Below are positions 47,300-56,300 of a DNA stretch of 64,000 nt, piece after piece; within the stretch, counting starts at the first letter, position 1, and the number at the start of each line of letters is the position of its first letter. A program made the translations under genes and the position numbers. The notes under the pieces are model-generated. The model was given only the letters and a program-made list of their open reading frames with translations, made no database searches and had not been told where the DNA came from. Source of the stretch: a virus; the IMG/VR virus record IMGVR_UViG_3300017763_000006, positions 1 to 64,000 of that record; one strand, given 5' to 3'.

Positions 47300-48067
47300 A
47301 TGAAAGATCAAGACATAATTAAAATGTACTCTAAACAAAAAATGAGTACCTACGAAATAGCTAAACAGCTTAACACTTATCCCAACAAGATAAGAAGAGT
47401 ATTGCTAAAAAACGGTGTGCATATGAACGACAAAAGCACAGCCCAAAAAAACGCAATTAAAAATGGGACTGCAAAAATACCAACAAAAGGTAGATGCAGG
47501 AGCAAGGAAGAAAAACTCAAAATAAGTTCATCTCTAAAAAAGAGGTGGAGCGAAATATCAGAGGATGATTATAATGAACATGTAAGGAAGGCTAAAGAGC
47601 GTTGGAGTAATTTGTCAGAAGCAACTAAGAGATCCATGAATGAAGCAGCAATCAAGGCGATACAAAAAGCTGGTAAAGAGGGATCTAAGTTAGAGAAATT
47701 TCTAGTTTCAGAATTAAGAAATCATGGGTATGAAGTAAGACCTCATGTTAAAAATCTAATACCAAATGAGAATTTAGAAATTGATATGTATTTTCCAGAT
47801 ATGAAATTAATAGTAGAGATTGATGGACCGTCTCACTTTATGCCAATATGGGGAGAAGACAAGCTTAGAAAGCAGATAAAAGCAGATTCTCACAAAACTG
47901 GGTTGATTTTAAGCAAGGGTTTTGCTATAATAAGAGTAAAGAGTCTAGCTGACTCTATCTCTCTGAGTTCTAGGGAAGAGCTAAAGGATAATCTAATTAA
48001 GCTTCTAGGTGAAATAAAGAAGAAGTTTCCAAAACAGTCTGATAGGTACATTGAAATTGAAATATGA
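47300..48067 (+). CDS. Homing endonuclease, Vsr/EDxHD-type with DNA-binding motifs
   Basis: A 255-aa protein. The N-terminus 'IIKMYSKQKMSTYEIAKQLNTYPNKIRRVLLKNGVHM' is a helix-turn-helix, followed by a NUMOD3-like 'SKEEKLKISSSLKKRWSEI' element. The nuclease core 'NLEIDMYFPDMKLIVEIDGPSHFMPIWGEDKLRKQIKADSHKTGLILSKGFAIIRVKS' has the D...E-x-D-G-x-x-H...K pattern of Vsr-related endonucleases. The ribosome site is poorly spaced. It sits alone between the glycan cluster and the annealing-type gene, as expected of a mobile element. Confidence 0.8.
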   Translation: MKDQDIIKMYSKQKMSTYEIAKQLNTYPNKIRRVLLKNGVHMNDKSTAQKNAIKNGTAKIPTKGRCRSKEEKLKISSSLKKRWSEISEDDYNEHVRKAKERWSNLSEATKRSMNEAAIKAIQKAGKEGSKLEKFLVSELRNHGYEVRPHVKNLIPNENLEIDMYFPDMKLIVEIDGPSHFMPIWGEDKLRKQIKADSHKTGLILSKGFAIIRVKSLADSISLSSREELKDNLIKLLGEIKKKFPKQSDRYIEIEI

Positions 48068-48078
48068 AAGGACAAGAA

Positions 48079-48840
48079 ATGGAAGTAGCAGAAGATATGT
48101 TTGAAGGAGTAGAAGAATTGAAGACACCATCAAATACTGATACATCAGTAAAAAATGTTGTGTTAGAAGATGCGCCGTCTATGCTTTCTCCAGAGTGGCA
48201 TGACTATGCCATGACACTTTTTCAGGAAGACGAATTAATGAACGGTCATCCGCTAGTAACAGGGCTTAGAAGGGTTTCTGAGTTAGTTCTAGGGCCGATG
48301 TCTTTTAGTGGTCCAACGTGGGTAAAGCCCACAGATCGTGATGATCATCATGGAAGGGCTACTGTTATATTTACCATAGAGTTTGCTAATGGTCTAAGGT
48401 GTGCAGAAGTAGCAGATTCGTGGGAGGGCAACACTGATGACATGTTTTGCGCATTCGCTGTGGCAATTGCTAGCACAAGAGCAGAAGCTAGGGCGCTTCG
48501 TAAGGTTCTAAAGATCAAAGGTGTTGCAGCGGAAGAACTTACCAAAAAAGATACTGCTAAAATTGTAAGAGATCTATCTAAGCAAACAAGCAGTACATCT
48601 GGCGATTACGACGATTCCAGTAGAATGAGCGATGCACAATTCAATTTTATTGACGTTAAATGCAGACAACTAAACGTAAACGGCAAGAAACTATTTAAAG
48701 AAGTGTGCAATGTAGACCAAAATCGTAAAGTTTCTAAGAAAGCTGCTAGTGAAATTATTGACGTACTCAATAACTATCAAAAAGACAAAAGTTCAGTACC
48801 CGATGGTATTGTTGGTTATAACGAAGAATGGAGAAACTAA
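48079..48840 (+). CDS. Putative single-strand annealing protein (Rad52/Erf-like)
   Basis: A 253-aa protein started at ATG 48079 with AAAGGA six bases upstream; ATG 48064 overlaps the homing gene stop and is an alternative. The core 'ATVIFTIEFANGLRCAEVADSWEGNTDDMFCAFAVAIASTRAEARALRKVLKIKGV' has the A-x-T-x-A-x-x-R-A-L-R pattern of Erf/Rad52-type annealing proteins. An acidic N-terminus and a C-terminal helical domain (SDAQFNFIDVKCRQLNVNGKKLF) flank it. It would complement the RecA-like protein in recombination. The assignment rests on motif memory. Confidence 0.6.
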   Translation: MEVAEDMFEGVEELKTPSNTDTSVKNVVLEDAPSMLSPEWHDYAMTLFQEDELMNGHPLVTGLRRVSELVLGPMSFSGPTWVKPTDRDDHHGRATVIFTIEFANGLRCAEVADSWEGNTDDMFCAFAVAIASTRAEARALRKVLKIKGVAAEELTKKDTAKIVRDLSKQTSSTSGDYDDSSRMSDAQFNFIDVKCRQLNVNGKKLFKEVCNVDQNRKVSKKAASEIIDVLNNYQKDKSSVPDGIVGYNEEWRN

Positions 48841-49172
48841 TGAAGTTAACTTATACAACAGCGAATAATAGAATTAGAGCAGAATTTGATGCAGACACGC
48901 ATCGGGAACTGTTTACTCAAATTTCCAAATTCCAAGAAGTATTTGAGGAAACTAAGTGTGGAAAGTGTGGTTCTGAGAATCTTAGATTCGTAGTAAGAAC
49001 AGTAGACGAAAATGAATATTTTGAACTACGCTGCGCAGACTGTGGGGCAAAGCTAGCCTTTGGATCAATGAAGAAGGGTGGAGGGCTATTTCCCAAGCGT
49101 AAGGACGGGGATAATTGGCTACCAGATGGCGGCTGGCTAAAGTGGAATCCAAAGACAAAGGCTATGGAATAA
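48840..49172 (+). CDS. Zinc-ribbon protein, 110 aa
   Basis: ATG 48840 overlaps the previous stop (TAATG) with GGAG upstream. A Cys4 ribbon, 'CGKCGSENLRFVVRTVDENEYFELRCADCG', lies at about residues 39-68. 'KRKDGDNWLPDGGWLKWNPK' near the C-terminus resembles a tail seen in phage accessory proteins next to recombination genes. It is probably a nucleic-acid-binding partner of the annealing protein. Last plus-strand gene. Confidence 0.65.
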   Translation: MKLTYTTANNRIRAEFDADTHRELFTQISKFQEVFEETKCGKCGSENLRFVVRTVDENEYFELRCADCGAKLAFGSMKKGGGLFPKRKDGDNWLPDGGWLKWNPKTKAME

Positions 49173-49203
49173 AACCATTCCAGTGAGGGGAAAGTGAATG
49201 GTG

Positions 49204-49233
49204 GGAGGGGCTTAATCGCCCCTCCTTTTTTTT
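49204..49233 (+). terminator. Strong rho-independent terminator between convergent genes
   Basis: GGAGGGGC (49204-49211) and GCCCCTCC (49218-49225) enclose a 6-nt loop and are followed by eight T. A further stem CCATTC/GAATGG (49175-49180 / 49196-49201) lies just upstream. It ends the plus-strand block. The reverse strand has no T-tract, so the converging minus-strand transcript is not clearly stopped here. Confidence 0.92.
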
Positions 49234-49975
49234 ACAAAAAGTCTACTGTAAAATACAGAGCATATTGTTTCTTTTGACCAATCTGAGTTGGAGAGCAAGA
49301 CAAAGCTACATACCAATCGTGTTGAGTAAATCTACCACTGTCTCCCTTTCCGTAGTCGTCAGCGTTAAGAGCGAGGTCTCCAGTGATATATGTAAGGTAT
49401 GATCCTGTCATATCTGCTGCTTCTCCAGCTAAACCGCTTGGTCCGGGCGAGTTAGTCAATGAAATAGCTTGAGGTTGTGAAGAATATGTTTCTCCGACTA
49501 CTTGCCAAACATTGCTAGTGGGGAAAGCTCTGTGTTGTAACTGTGATGTTGTGTGGGGCTTACGAACTTCGTATAAATATGTAGTAACATCTACAGCATG
49601 ACTAGTAGTAGTTTGTCTATCATATATAATTACTTTTGGTTGTGATGATCTAACGGCAGTTTCATTTGTAAACCTAATATTTAGTGTAGCGTTAGCATTA
49701 CTAAGAGTACTTAAATTTACTGGAGATGAACCATTAATCTCTACAGTCCCCTGAATGCCATCTCCACCAGTGGTGGCATATGCATTATTGTGAAGCTGAA
49801 GGGTTCCATCAGCGCCGTTTTCGTCAACAATCCAAGTTGTTTCTTGGACACTATTAATAGCTATAGGGAAGCCAAAATCGCTCCCAAAAAACCCAATTCC
49901 GCTGCCGTTTTGGTAGTCAATTACCTGTTGGGCATCGCTAGTATTCAAATTTCCTCTAAATGTGATTTCTGGCAT
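49232..49975 (-). CDS. Putative tail or fibre protein, 247 aa
   Basis: A beta-rich Ser/Thr/Asn protein: 'ITFRGNLNTSDAQQVIDYQNGSGIGFFGSDFGFPI', 'DGTLQLHNNAYATTGG', 'ATLNIRFTNETAVRSSQPKVIIYDRQTTTSHAV' and 'GDSGRFTQHDWYVALSCSPTQIGQKKQYALYFTVDFL'. GGAG lies eight bases upstream of ATG. It has its own promoter-like site inside the previous gene's end (50008-50036), so it may be made in large amounts, as tail-tube or head decoration proteins are. Confidence 0.62.
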   Translation of the reverse strand: MPEITFRGNLNTSDAQQVIDYQNGSGIGFFGSDFGFPIAINSVQETTWIVDENGADGTLQLHNNAYATTGGDGIQGTVEINGSSPVNLSTLSNANATLNIRFTNETAVRSSQPKVIIYDRQTTTSHAVDVTTYLYEVRKPHTTSQLQHRAFPTSNVWQVVGETYSSQPQAISLTNSPGPSGLAGEAADMTGSYLTYITGDLALNADDYGKGDSGRFTQHDWYVALSCSPTQIGQKKQYALYFTVDFL

Positions 49976-50007
49976 GTTTTTTTCTCCGATAGTGAGGGAA
50001 CTATGTT

Positions 50008-50036
50008 ATTATACACGAAAAATTAGCTAAATGTAA
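50008..50036 (-). promoter_or_regulatory. Candidate late promoter (minus strand)
   Basis: Reading the minus strand, TTACAT (50031-50036), 17 bases, then TATAAT (50008-50013) preceded by GTG. The same TTAC-17-GTG/TATAAT pattern lies before the virion-type gene at 10491. It overlaps the stop of the 1119-aa gene and drives the 49975 gene. Confidence 0.55.
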
Positions 50037-53000
50037 CCGTTATATAGTTGTGCATTTGATACCCCGTTGTTGAGTCTGGATCTTCATGTAGGGCTATTCC
50101 TATGTCATTATGGCAGTAGGAAAATACTTCATAATATCCGGGGTGCTTATAAGTATAAGATTCTGTGACCTCGTTTTGAAGGTTGTCTTGTCCATTATCT
50201 TCCACAGAAATGCTCACACTTCTGGTCCCATATACCCTTCTCTGACCACTAGTGCTGGGTAAAGACACTCTAGTCATAGAACTCCTACGTTGTGGGGGAT
50301 GGTCACACATCGGCCTGCTTTGTACCAAGCCGTTTAAAAATGATATTACAGCTCCATCTCCTTCGGAATCCAAGGTCATTACTACTGGGAAGTTATTAGG
50401 CTCAAAGCCTTCACCAATTTCATCCCAATCGCTGTCTCCATCTACTGGGTGTGTTAATGTTCGTTTCTTAGAAAATGTAGTAGTATTAGTGTCTTTACTT
50501 TTTGCGATGTCAAAACTTACAATACCCCCATCATCATCAACTTCCGTGACTTTTATAAGCACCCCCCTGTCTCCTGCCAATATGTCGTCTACTGTATAGT
50601 CTGTTCCAGCGGTAACAACAATTTTACTTGCTTTATCTACACCGATAACTAGTTTATCCCAAAAATAACCATATCCAGTTAATAACTTACCTCTTCTGTG
50701 AAAACTTGCATTCCAGTAAGCTTCAGGTCTCAACACTGTACTTGAGTATATTTTATCATTTTCTGCTACGCTGTTTCCGTCATTGCCTGAATTATATTTC
50801 CACTTTTTTAATACTGAATCACTATTATCTGGAGTATAATCTACTTTATTTCCATATGTAGGAACTCTGTAATCTATATCTAGTTCGATGGGATGAACAT
50901 TAATTGTGGTGTCTACATATTCTGTACCGTTCCATGTAGGCACTGTTTTTTCTTCTGTAGTAGGATCAGTTGCGTCTGCATTAAAATGTAATGGAGTTGC
51001 GTACTGCGGTAGCCAAGCGGTATCTTCTCTAGGCCAACCATCCCAAACATCTATATGTACAGCTCCAGTTCCAAAAGAATATATACTGTCACTAGCACTG
51101 CCCCAAACCACCGTAGTCCCACTAATCACTCTGCCTCCGGGGTCTGAACTCCAAGCAAACATGGCTCCAAGAATAGTTACTTGTGGGCCTTGTAACCCTC
51201 CACCTCCGTAAAATACTCCTTGAGTACCAAACGTCTGACTCGTATCAACATTGAGGTCAAAGCCTCCTTTTTTGTATAATTTTCTTCTAGCCGCAGTAAG
51301 GCCAACTGCTCCCGCTCCCAAAAAAGGACCATCATCACCAAAAAATACGTATGACCCATTGGGTTTATAAAATGGTGCTTCTTTGGTAACATACGCATCA
51401 TATTTTGGACCGGCATAGCCTGCTGGAGCATCATTGTAAAGATGCCCATATGCCTCCTCTACTGTTCCGGCAATAGTGCTAAAGGAATGTCCACCAAACA
51501 AATCTGTACCCTTGGGGTATCCTGTGTGATTGGCTATATTTGCATAAAAATTTCTTCCTCTTTTCTGAGAATTATTGGTTATAGCGTCAATGATCTCAGT
51601 ATTTTGATCTTTATGTCCGTACAGCTCTCCGGTTAAAAAAGAAAATTGAATTTGATTTTCATTTGAAGGAGTGAGACTTAATCCCGCCGTCTGAGGTGTA
51701 GAGTTGGGAAGTGTTAATAGAGAAAATCGTGCAGTTTGTAAATCTGAAAGACTTCCAATATTAATGGCTTTTAGTACTTTGTCATAGTCATATATTGGCG
51801 ATCCGTCATCTGCTCTTGTTCCTAGTGTAGCAATTTCTGCTGGCAATTGTTCTGTAGGATACGATTTGCCGTCTATTGTGACTTTAGATTTTTTATAACC
51901 TAAAGGAAAAACTGGCCCCCAGAATACAGGTATATCTCTATATTCTATACTATCTAAAGCGACATTTGTTGAGTCGCCTATACCAATAGCCGTGTTAACT
52001 CGACCAACATGAGTTTTCTGAGCATCAGGAGTTCCACCCCAAGCGTGTTCGTGACCATTTAAGTTGCCTCCGGGTATTCCATTTCCCGTTTGATTAAATA
52101 TTGTATCTTGAAAATAACCATTAGCTAAACTTCTAGTCTCCGTCGTCGCTGAATAAATTTTTCTCCATATGAACTCTGGCAATTCAGTTTCTTTTATAAT
52201 GTCTCCATTAAAAGTTCTAAACCAATCGTCCGAGCTTGCTAAAAACTTACCAAACTCCCAGTGGCCCTCCCAAGCTGGAGGTCTTTCTTGAACGACAGAC
52301 TCCCCTAATTTTACTAGAATATTTTCTCCATCTATAGAATGAGCAATAGCAACTTCACCTCTAGTAAAAAGATTAGCAGATCTATTGACAACCCTAATCT
52401 TTTCTACTCTATATTCATTACTCCAAGAGCCATCTTCTTCGTTTGTTGAATGTCCAGTTCTTATAAAGTTGGGACCAAAAGCGTGGGGATTTTTATTTTG
52501 GACTTGAACTGGAGCGGCTAATCCAGTAGTAAAATTAGACATATCATTCTCTCTTTGAGAACCATAAAACTCATCAGGATTTCTATTTTCTAGATTTCCA
52601 GTATCTAAATCGCTAGCAACAATTTCTGCTCCATCTATATCTTCTAATATAGTTACCAAAAACGCTCCACCAGTTTCCCAAACTCCTAAATTATGATTGT
52701 ATATTAACTTTAAAGGAGCGGCAACCATTGAAGAATAATCTTCCTCAGTTATGTTTACATAACCAACATCTGCTGCGTGTTCGTTTGGTGTCTTTGCATT
52801 TTTTTTACTCTGTTTGTGTGCATACCTTGCTCCACTATGTCTGCGTGGGTGAGAGGCAAACAGGGTCGAAGACTTAAAGGCGGGAACTCTATCTTTACGT
52901 TCGTTGTGTCTCTTGTGAAAATATATACGAACTGATTTCTCAGTTCCAAGTTTACTTTCACCACCAATATTAGCATAGATACAACCATACGTACTATTCT

Positions 53001-53382
53001 GTATTTTTCTAATAAGCTTTTCATCTCCTGTTACATCGTCTCTTCTCTCTTGATAAGTGCTTTCATTTGTATATTCAATTAGATTCTTTATATCTTGTTC
53101 TGAGATTGTTATAGCAGTAAATGATCCATCTGTTTGTGCTAAGTCGTATTTCCATGTGGGAGTTGTTCCTATGAGGTCAGTTATCATGCCCCATATATTA
53201 CTATATAGAGTAAAGTCAATAGCGTATTGTCCTTCCTCATTTTTCGCACCCAACTTGATCGGTGCGTTTTTGAATACTTTAAAGTCTTTTTCTGACATAA
53301 CAGCTAGACCATATTTTTGCAACGGGGCTATATAAAAATAATGACCGCTATCTATAGTTGATACTGCATTTCCTTCAAACAT
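50023..53382 (-). CDS. Large tail or fibre protein, 1119 aa
   Basis: A long protein rich in Gly, Asn, Asp, Thr and Tyr without membrane segments. Recognisable stretches are an N-terminal beta domain ('FYIAPLQKYGLAVMSEKDFKVFKNAPIKLG'), a basic loop 'RHSGARYAHKQSKKNAKTPNEHAAD' near residue 180-205, 'FGKFLASSDDWFRTFNGDIIKETELPEFIWRKI' near residue 390, and a C-terminal beta domain ('RVSLPSTSGQRRVYGTRSVSISVEDNG'). AGGAG precedes ATG. The gene order places it with baseplate or fibre proteins. No family name is offered. Confidence 0.7.
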   Translation of the reverse strand: MFEGNAVSTIDSGHYFYIAPLQKYGLAVMSEKDFKVFKNAPIKLGAKNEEGQYAIDFTLYSNIWGMITDLIGTTPTWKYDLAQTDGSFTAITISEQDIKNLIEYTNESTYQERRDDVTGDEKLIRKIQNSTYGCIYANIGGESKLGTEKSVRIYFHKRHNERKDRVPAFKSSTLFASHPRRHSGARYAHKQSKKNAKTPNEHAADVGYVNITEEDYSSMVAAPLKLIYNHNLGVWETGGAFLVTILEDIDGAEIVASDLDTGNLENRNPDEFYGSQRENDMSNFTTGLAAPVQVQNKNPHAFGPNFIRTGHSTNEEDGSWSNEYRVEKIRVVNRSANLFTRGEVAIAHSIDGENILVKLGESVVQERPPAWEGHWEFGKFLASSDDWFRTFNGDIIKETELPEFIWRKIYSATTETRSLANGYFQDTIFNQTGNGIPGGNLNGHEHAWGGTPDAQKTHVGRVNTAIGIGDSTNVALDSIEYRDIPVFWGPVFPLGYKKSKVTIDGKSYPTEQLPAEIATLGTRADDGSPIYDYDKVLKAINIGSLSDLQTARFSLLTLPNSTPQTAGLSLTPSNENQIQFSFLTGELYGHKDQNTEIIDAITNNSQKRGRNFYANIANHTGYPKGTDLFGGHSFSTIAGTVEEAYGHLYNDAPAGYAGPKYDAYVTKEAPFYKPNGSYVFFGDDGPFLGAGAVGLTAARRKLYKKGGFDLNVDTSQTFGTQGVFYGGGGLQGPQVTILGAMFAWSSDPGGRVISGTTVVWGSASDSIYSFGTGAVHIDVWDGWPREDTAWLPQYATPLHFNADATDPTTEEKTVPTWNGTEYVDTTINVHPIELDIDYRVPTYGNKVDYTPDNSDSVLKKWKYNSGNDGNSVAENDKIYSSTVLRPEAYWNASFHRRGKLLTGYGYFWDKLVIGVDKASKIVVTAGTDYTVDDILAGDRGVLIKVTEVDDDGGIVSFDIAKSKDTNTTTFSKKRTLTHPVDGDSDWDEIGEGFEPNNFPVVMTLDSEGDGAVISFLNGLVQSRPMCDHPPQRRSSMTRVSLPSTSGQRRVYGTRSVSISVEDNGQDNLQNEVTESYTYKHPGYYEVFSYCHNDIGIALHEDPDSTTGYQMHNYITVTFS

Positions 53383-53391
53383 ATCAATCTC

Positions 53392-56300
53392 CTAATCGTA
53401 ATATGATATTTCGTTGTCGTCGTCAATAGAATCTTTATACAACAAAAGATCTATGGGTTGATCCATACAGGGGAAAATATTGTGCCAAGTAGAAGAAGCT
53501 GGATGAAATACTTCGTCAATGCTAGAAGATATAGAAAGCCAATACTGTTTATAATACTGAAAAGCATTTTCTGATAATACCTTACCAGCATCGCCTGTAG
53601 CCTTAGCGCTCTGAACTGCACCAGTAACGTTCGTCATAGCCTTAGACGCAAAATCTCCATTGTCTGGCTTTTCATTTGCATCTGCTACACTACCTACACT
53701 AGAAGTGGCGTTTCCTTCTTCGTCTACGCTCGTAGTATCTATACTTCCCTTTTGGACATTGACTGTCATGGCAAACTGATTTGGTGGTTGAGCTTCACCT
53801 CTATCTTCTGCTGTCAGTTTACTCCCGTAATCTTTATCTTTTTCTGCTTGAGCTTTTCTTCTAAAGATAGCCTCTTCTTTTTTCATAGTAGTATTATTAC
53901 GTGGGTTAATAATTTGATCTTTAATTAACCTATTTGTTTGATCTTTAATTTTTTGCTTATCCCTACTCATTTTTGTCATTAGGGCTTGTTTTTGTTTTTG
54001 CATTTTCCCAAAAGAAGGAGTGTAGCTATCCATAGTAACAGTCGTTCTGATACCAGTAGTTGAAAAAGAAACATTAATATTTGTTATAGCTGGACCGCCA
54101 GTTGATAAAAACCCTCCAATGCTCATGCCTCGGGGCCAACCAACCATAGTAAAAGAAGCTCTTTCTTGTTCCATGTCAGCTTCCGCAGTCTGCTCAACAG
54201 CCATGAAGCCAGCTTTATTCATATCTGCATATGATCCACCATAGTTCCAAGGGGCTAAACTTTCGTCATGACTATATTCAATTTTACCATCGCCTCCAGT
54301 TTCGTTAAACCAAGGACCATAAGATCTTTCAGTAGACCTTAAAGGAATAGCTGCCATTTCTGGAAACAAAGGTCCGGGCGAGAACATCTTAATTCTTCTA
54401 TCAAGACAAAAACTTAATCCTTCTACAGCCTTCATTAGATTGTTTCTTATCTCTGTAGAAGTAGAATCATCACCGCCCTCTAACTTTATTGCTGATGGGA
54501 TTGTTACTGTGGTGAATCCGGGCATACCCTTAACAACATCTTCTCTAAAAAAGTGTCCAACATTAGAAGCGTTAACCTTCATAGACTCTCCGTTAGTTTC
54601 CGTTCCCTCTTCTGTTAAAACAGCTCTTGGAATAGTTATTAAAGCATAAACATGATAGTAGTTTTGTGGGCCTTGTTGAAGAAGAGCTTTATCTAAATCT
54701 ATATATTTCACGATAACACCCGGAGAGCCTTCATCTTCGCCATCAATTGCGGCTTGAAAACCTCCCTGAAGCACCAGATCTGGTGTTTTTCTTGGGCCAT
54801 AAATTTTAGGCACAATTGGATTTATTACTTGCTCCTCGCCTTCTTCGTCATATATTTTTTTCTTCTCAACTTTTCCCTCAAGGTCTGCTCTACGATAGGC
54901 AGTGCAGCCATATACATTAACCGTTCCTCTTTTAAAAACAGGAGCAACAAACAATCTTTGGTCTAAATCTGCTTTTACGAAAACTGTATGTTTTGTACCA
55001 GCAGGCCAAGCTCCATTGCCTTGTTTAACCGCCTGTTTTCCAGTAATTGGATTATATGAATATTTAAAAGTAGTATCCTTGTCAAAGGAGTCCATACTTA
55101 TAGCGTCCTCATATGGAAGCCTAACATAAGGAGGTACTCTACCATTTTCTTCAAAGAAAGAACGTATGATAGGTGGAGCGTAAGTGCCATATGGAGGATC
55201 ATTACCACCAGCTGGTTCAGGATAATAATTAAACACATATTCACCCACGGCTGCATTGTATCCTATGGTTAAAGCCCCTCTTTGCCTCGCGTCGGAAAAA
55301 CTTACAGTCTTCAAGTGTTCCGTATGCTTTATGTAGTCGTATGTTCCGTCTACGCCAAGATTTAAGGCGGGTATGCTATGATCATTGTTTCTGGGAGGAA
55401 AGCCGTAAAAATATTTTTTAGACCCATAATTAAGATTTGGTTTTTGAGGTATTTTAATTAAGAATTTTTTCCCTAAACATTCATCTGCTACAGCTTTTAC
55501 AAAAGCGAAAACTTTTTTTGCATTATCTAAACCCTTTTTTGTCATATATGCTGAAACTGCATCTTCAAAGTTTTTATTTGCATCATTACTTGCTCCTCCC
55601 TTTGGAGAATTAGCTTTAGGTTTTGCTTGTCTTAATTGTTCATTAGCTGCAACACCCTTTGCATCTACAACTTTAGGGTTTTTATTACTACCGCCAGTGT
55701 TAGAACCAGTGAATAGACCAATAGCCCCAGCCCTACCCCAATATAGAGGATATCCATAAGGAGGAGAACACCACTGCTCCGTATCCTGTCCATTCTGCCA
55801 ATGAAGATGATCTATCTTACATGGTGGATGGGTACATCGAGGGACGGTACATTCTCTATTACCGATGATCGTTCCGTCTAAGCCAAGAAAATTTAGAATC
55901 GATCCAGTAACACCTTGATTAAAAAAATCTAAATTATCGATGGCTTCACCATCAAAGATAACTTCATGGAAAACCATATTATAGGATTGTAAAAATTCTA
56001 CCCATTTGTCAAAAGATATATCAGCAGCTCTTAGTTCCATTTCTGTAGTAACATAAAATTCACCAACCCCCATAGCGTTACACGAAGTAGCATCTAAAAT
56101 AATTTGAGTCCACGGGCCACGACCTCTTGGAAAAGTCACGACGTTGCTGTGCAAAAGTCCATAATATGGAATAATTTGTTTTTTTAAATTTCTGTCTATT
56201 TCATGTAGACCATGAGAACCGCCCTTGCGATCTTGTTTACCGTCAAAATAATAATGAGCTACTTCATTTGCTCCAGTTACAAATCTGTCGGTTACTTCAT

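Noticed and set aside
47933-47941. TGCTATAAT upstream of the annealing-type gene
   Set aside because: It lies inside the homing endonuclease coding region where codons for Ala-Ile-Ile explain the sequence; no -35 box.
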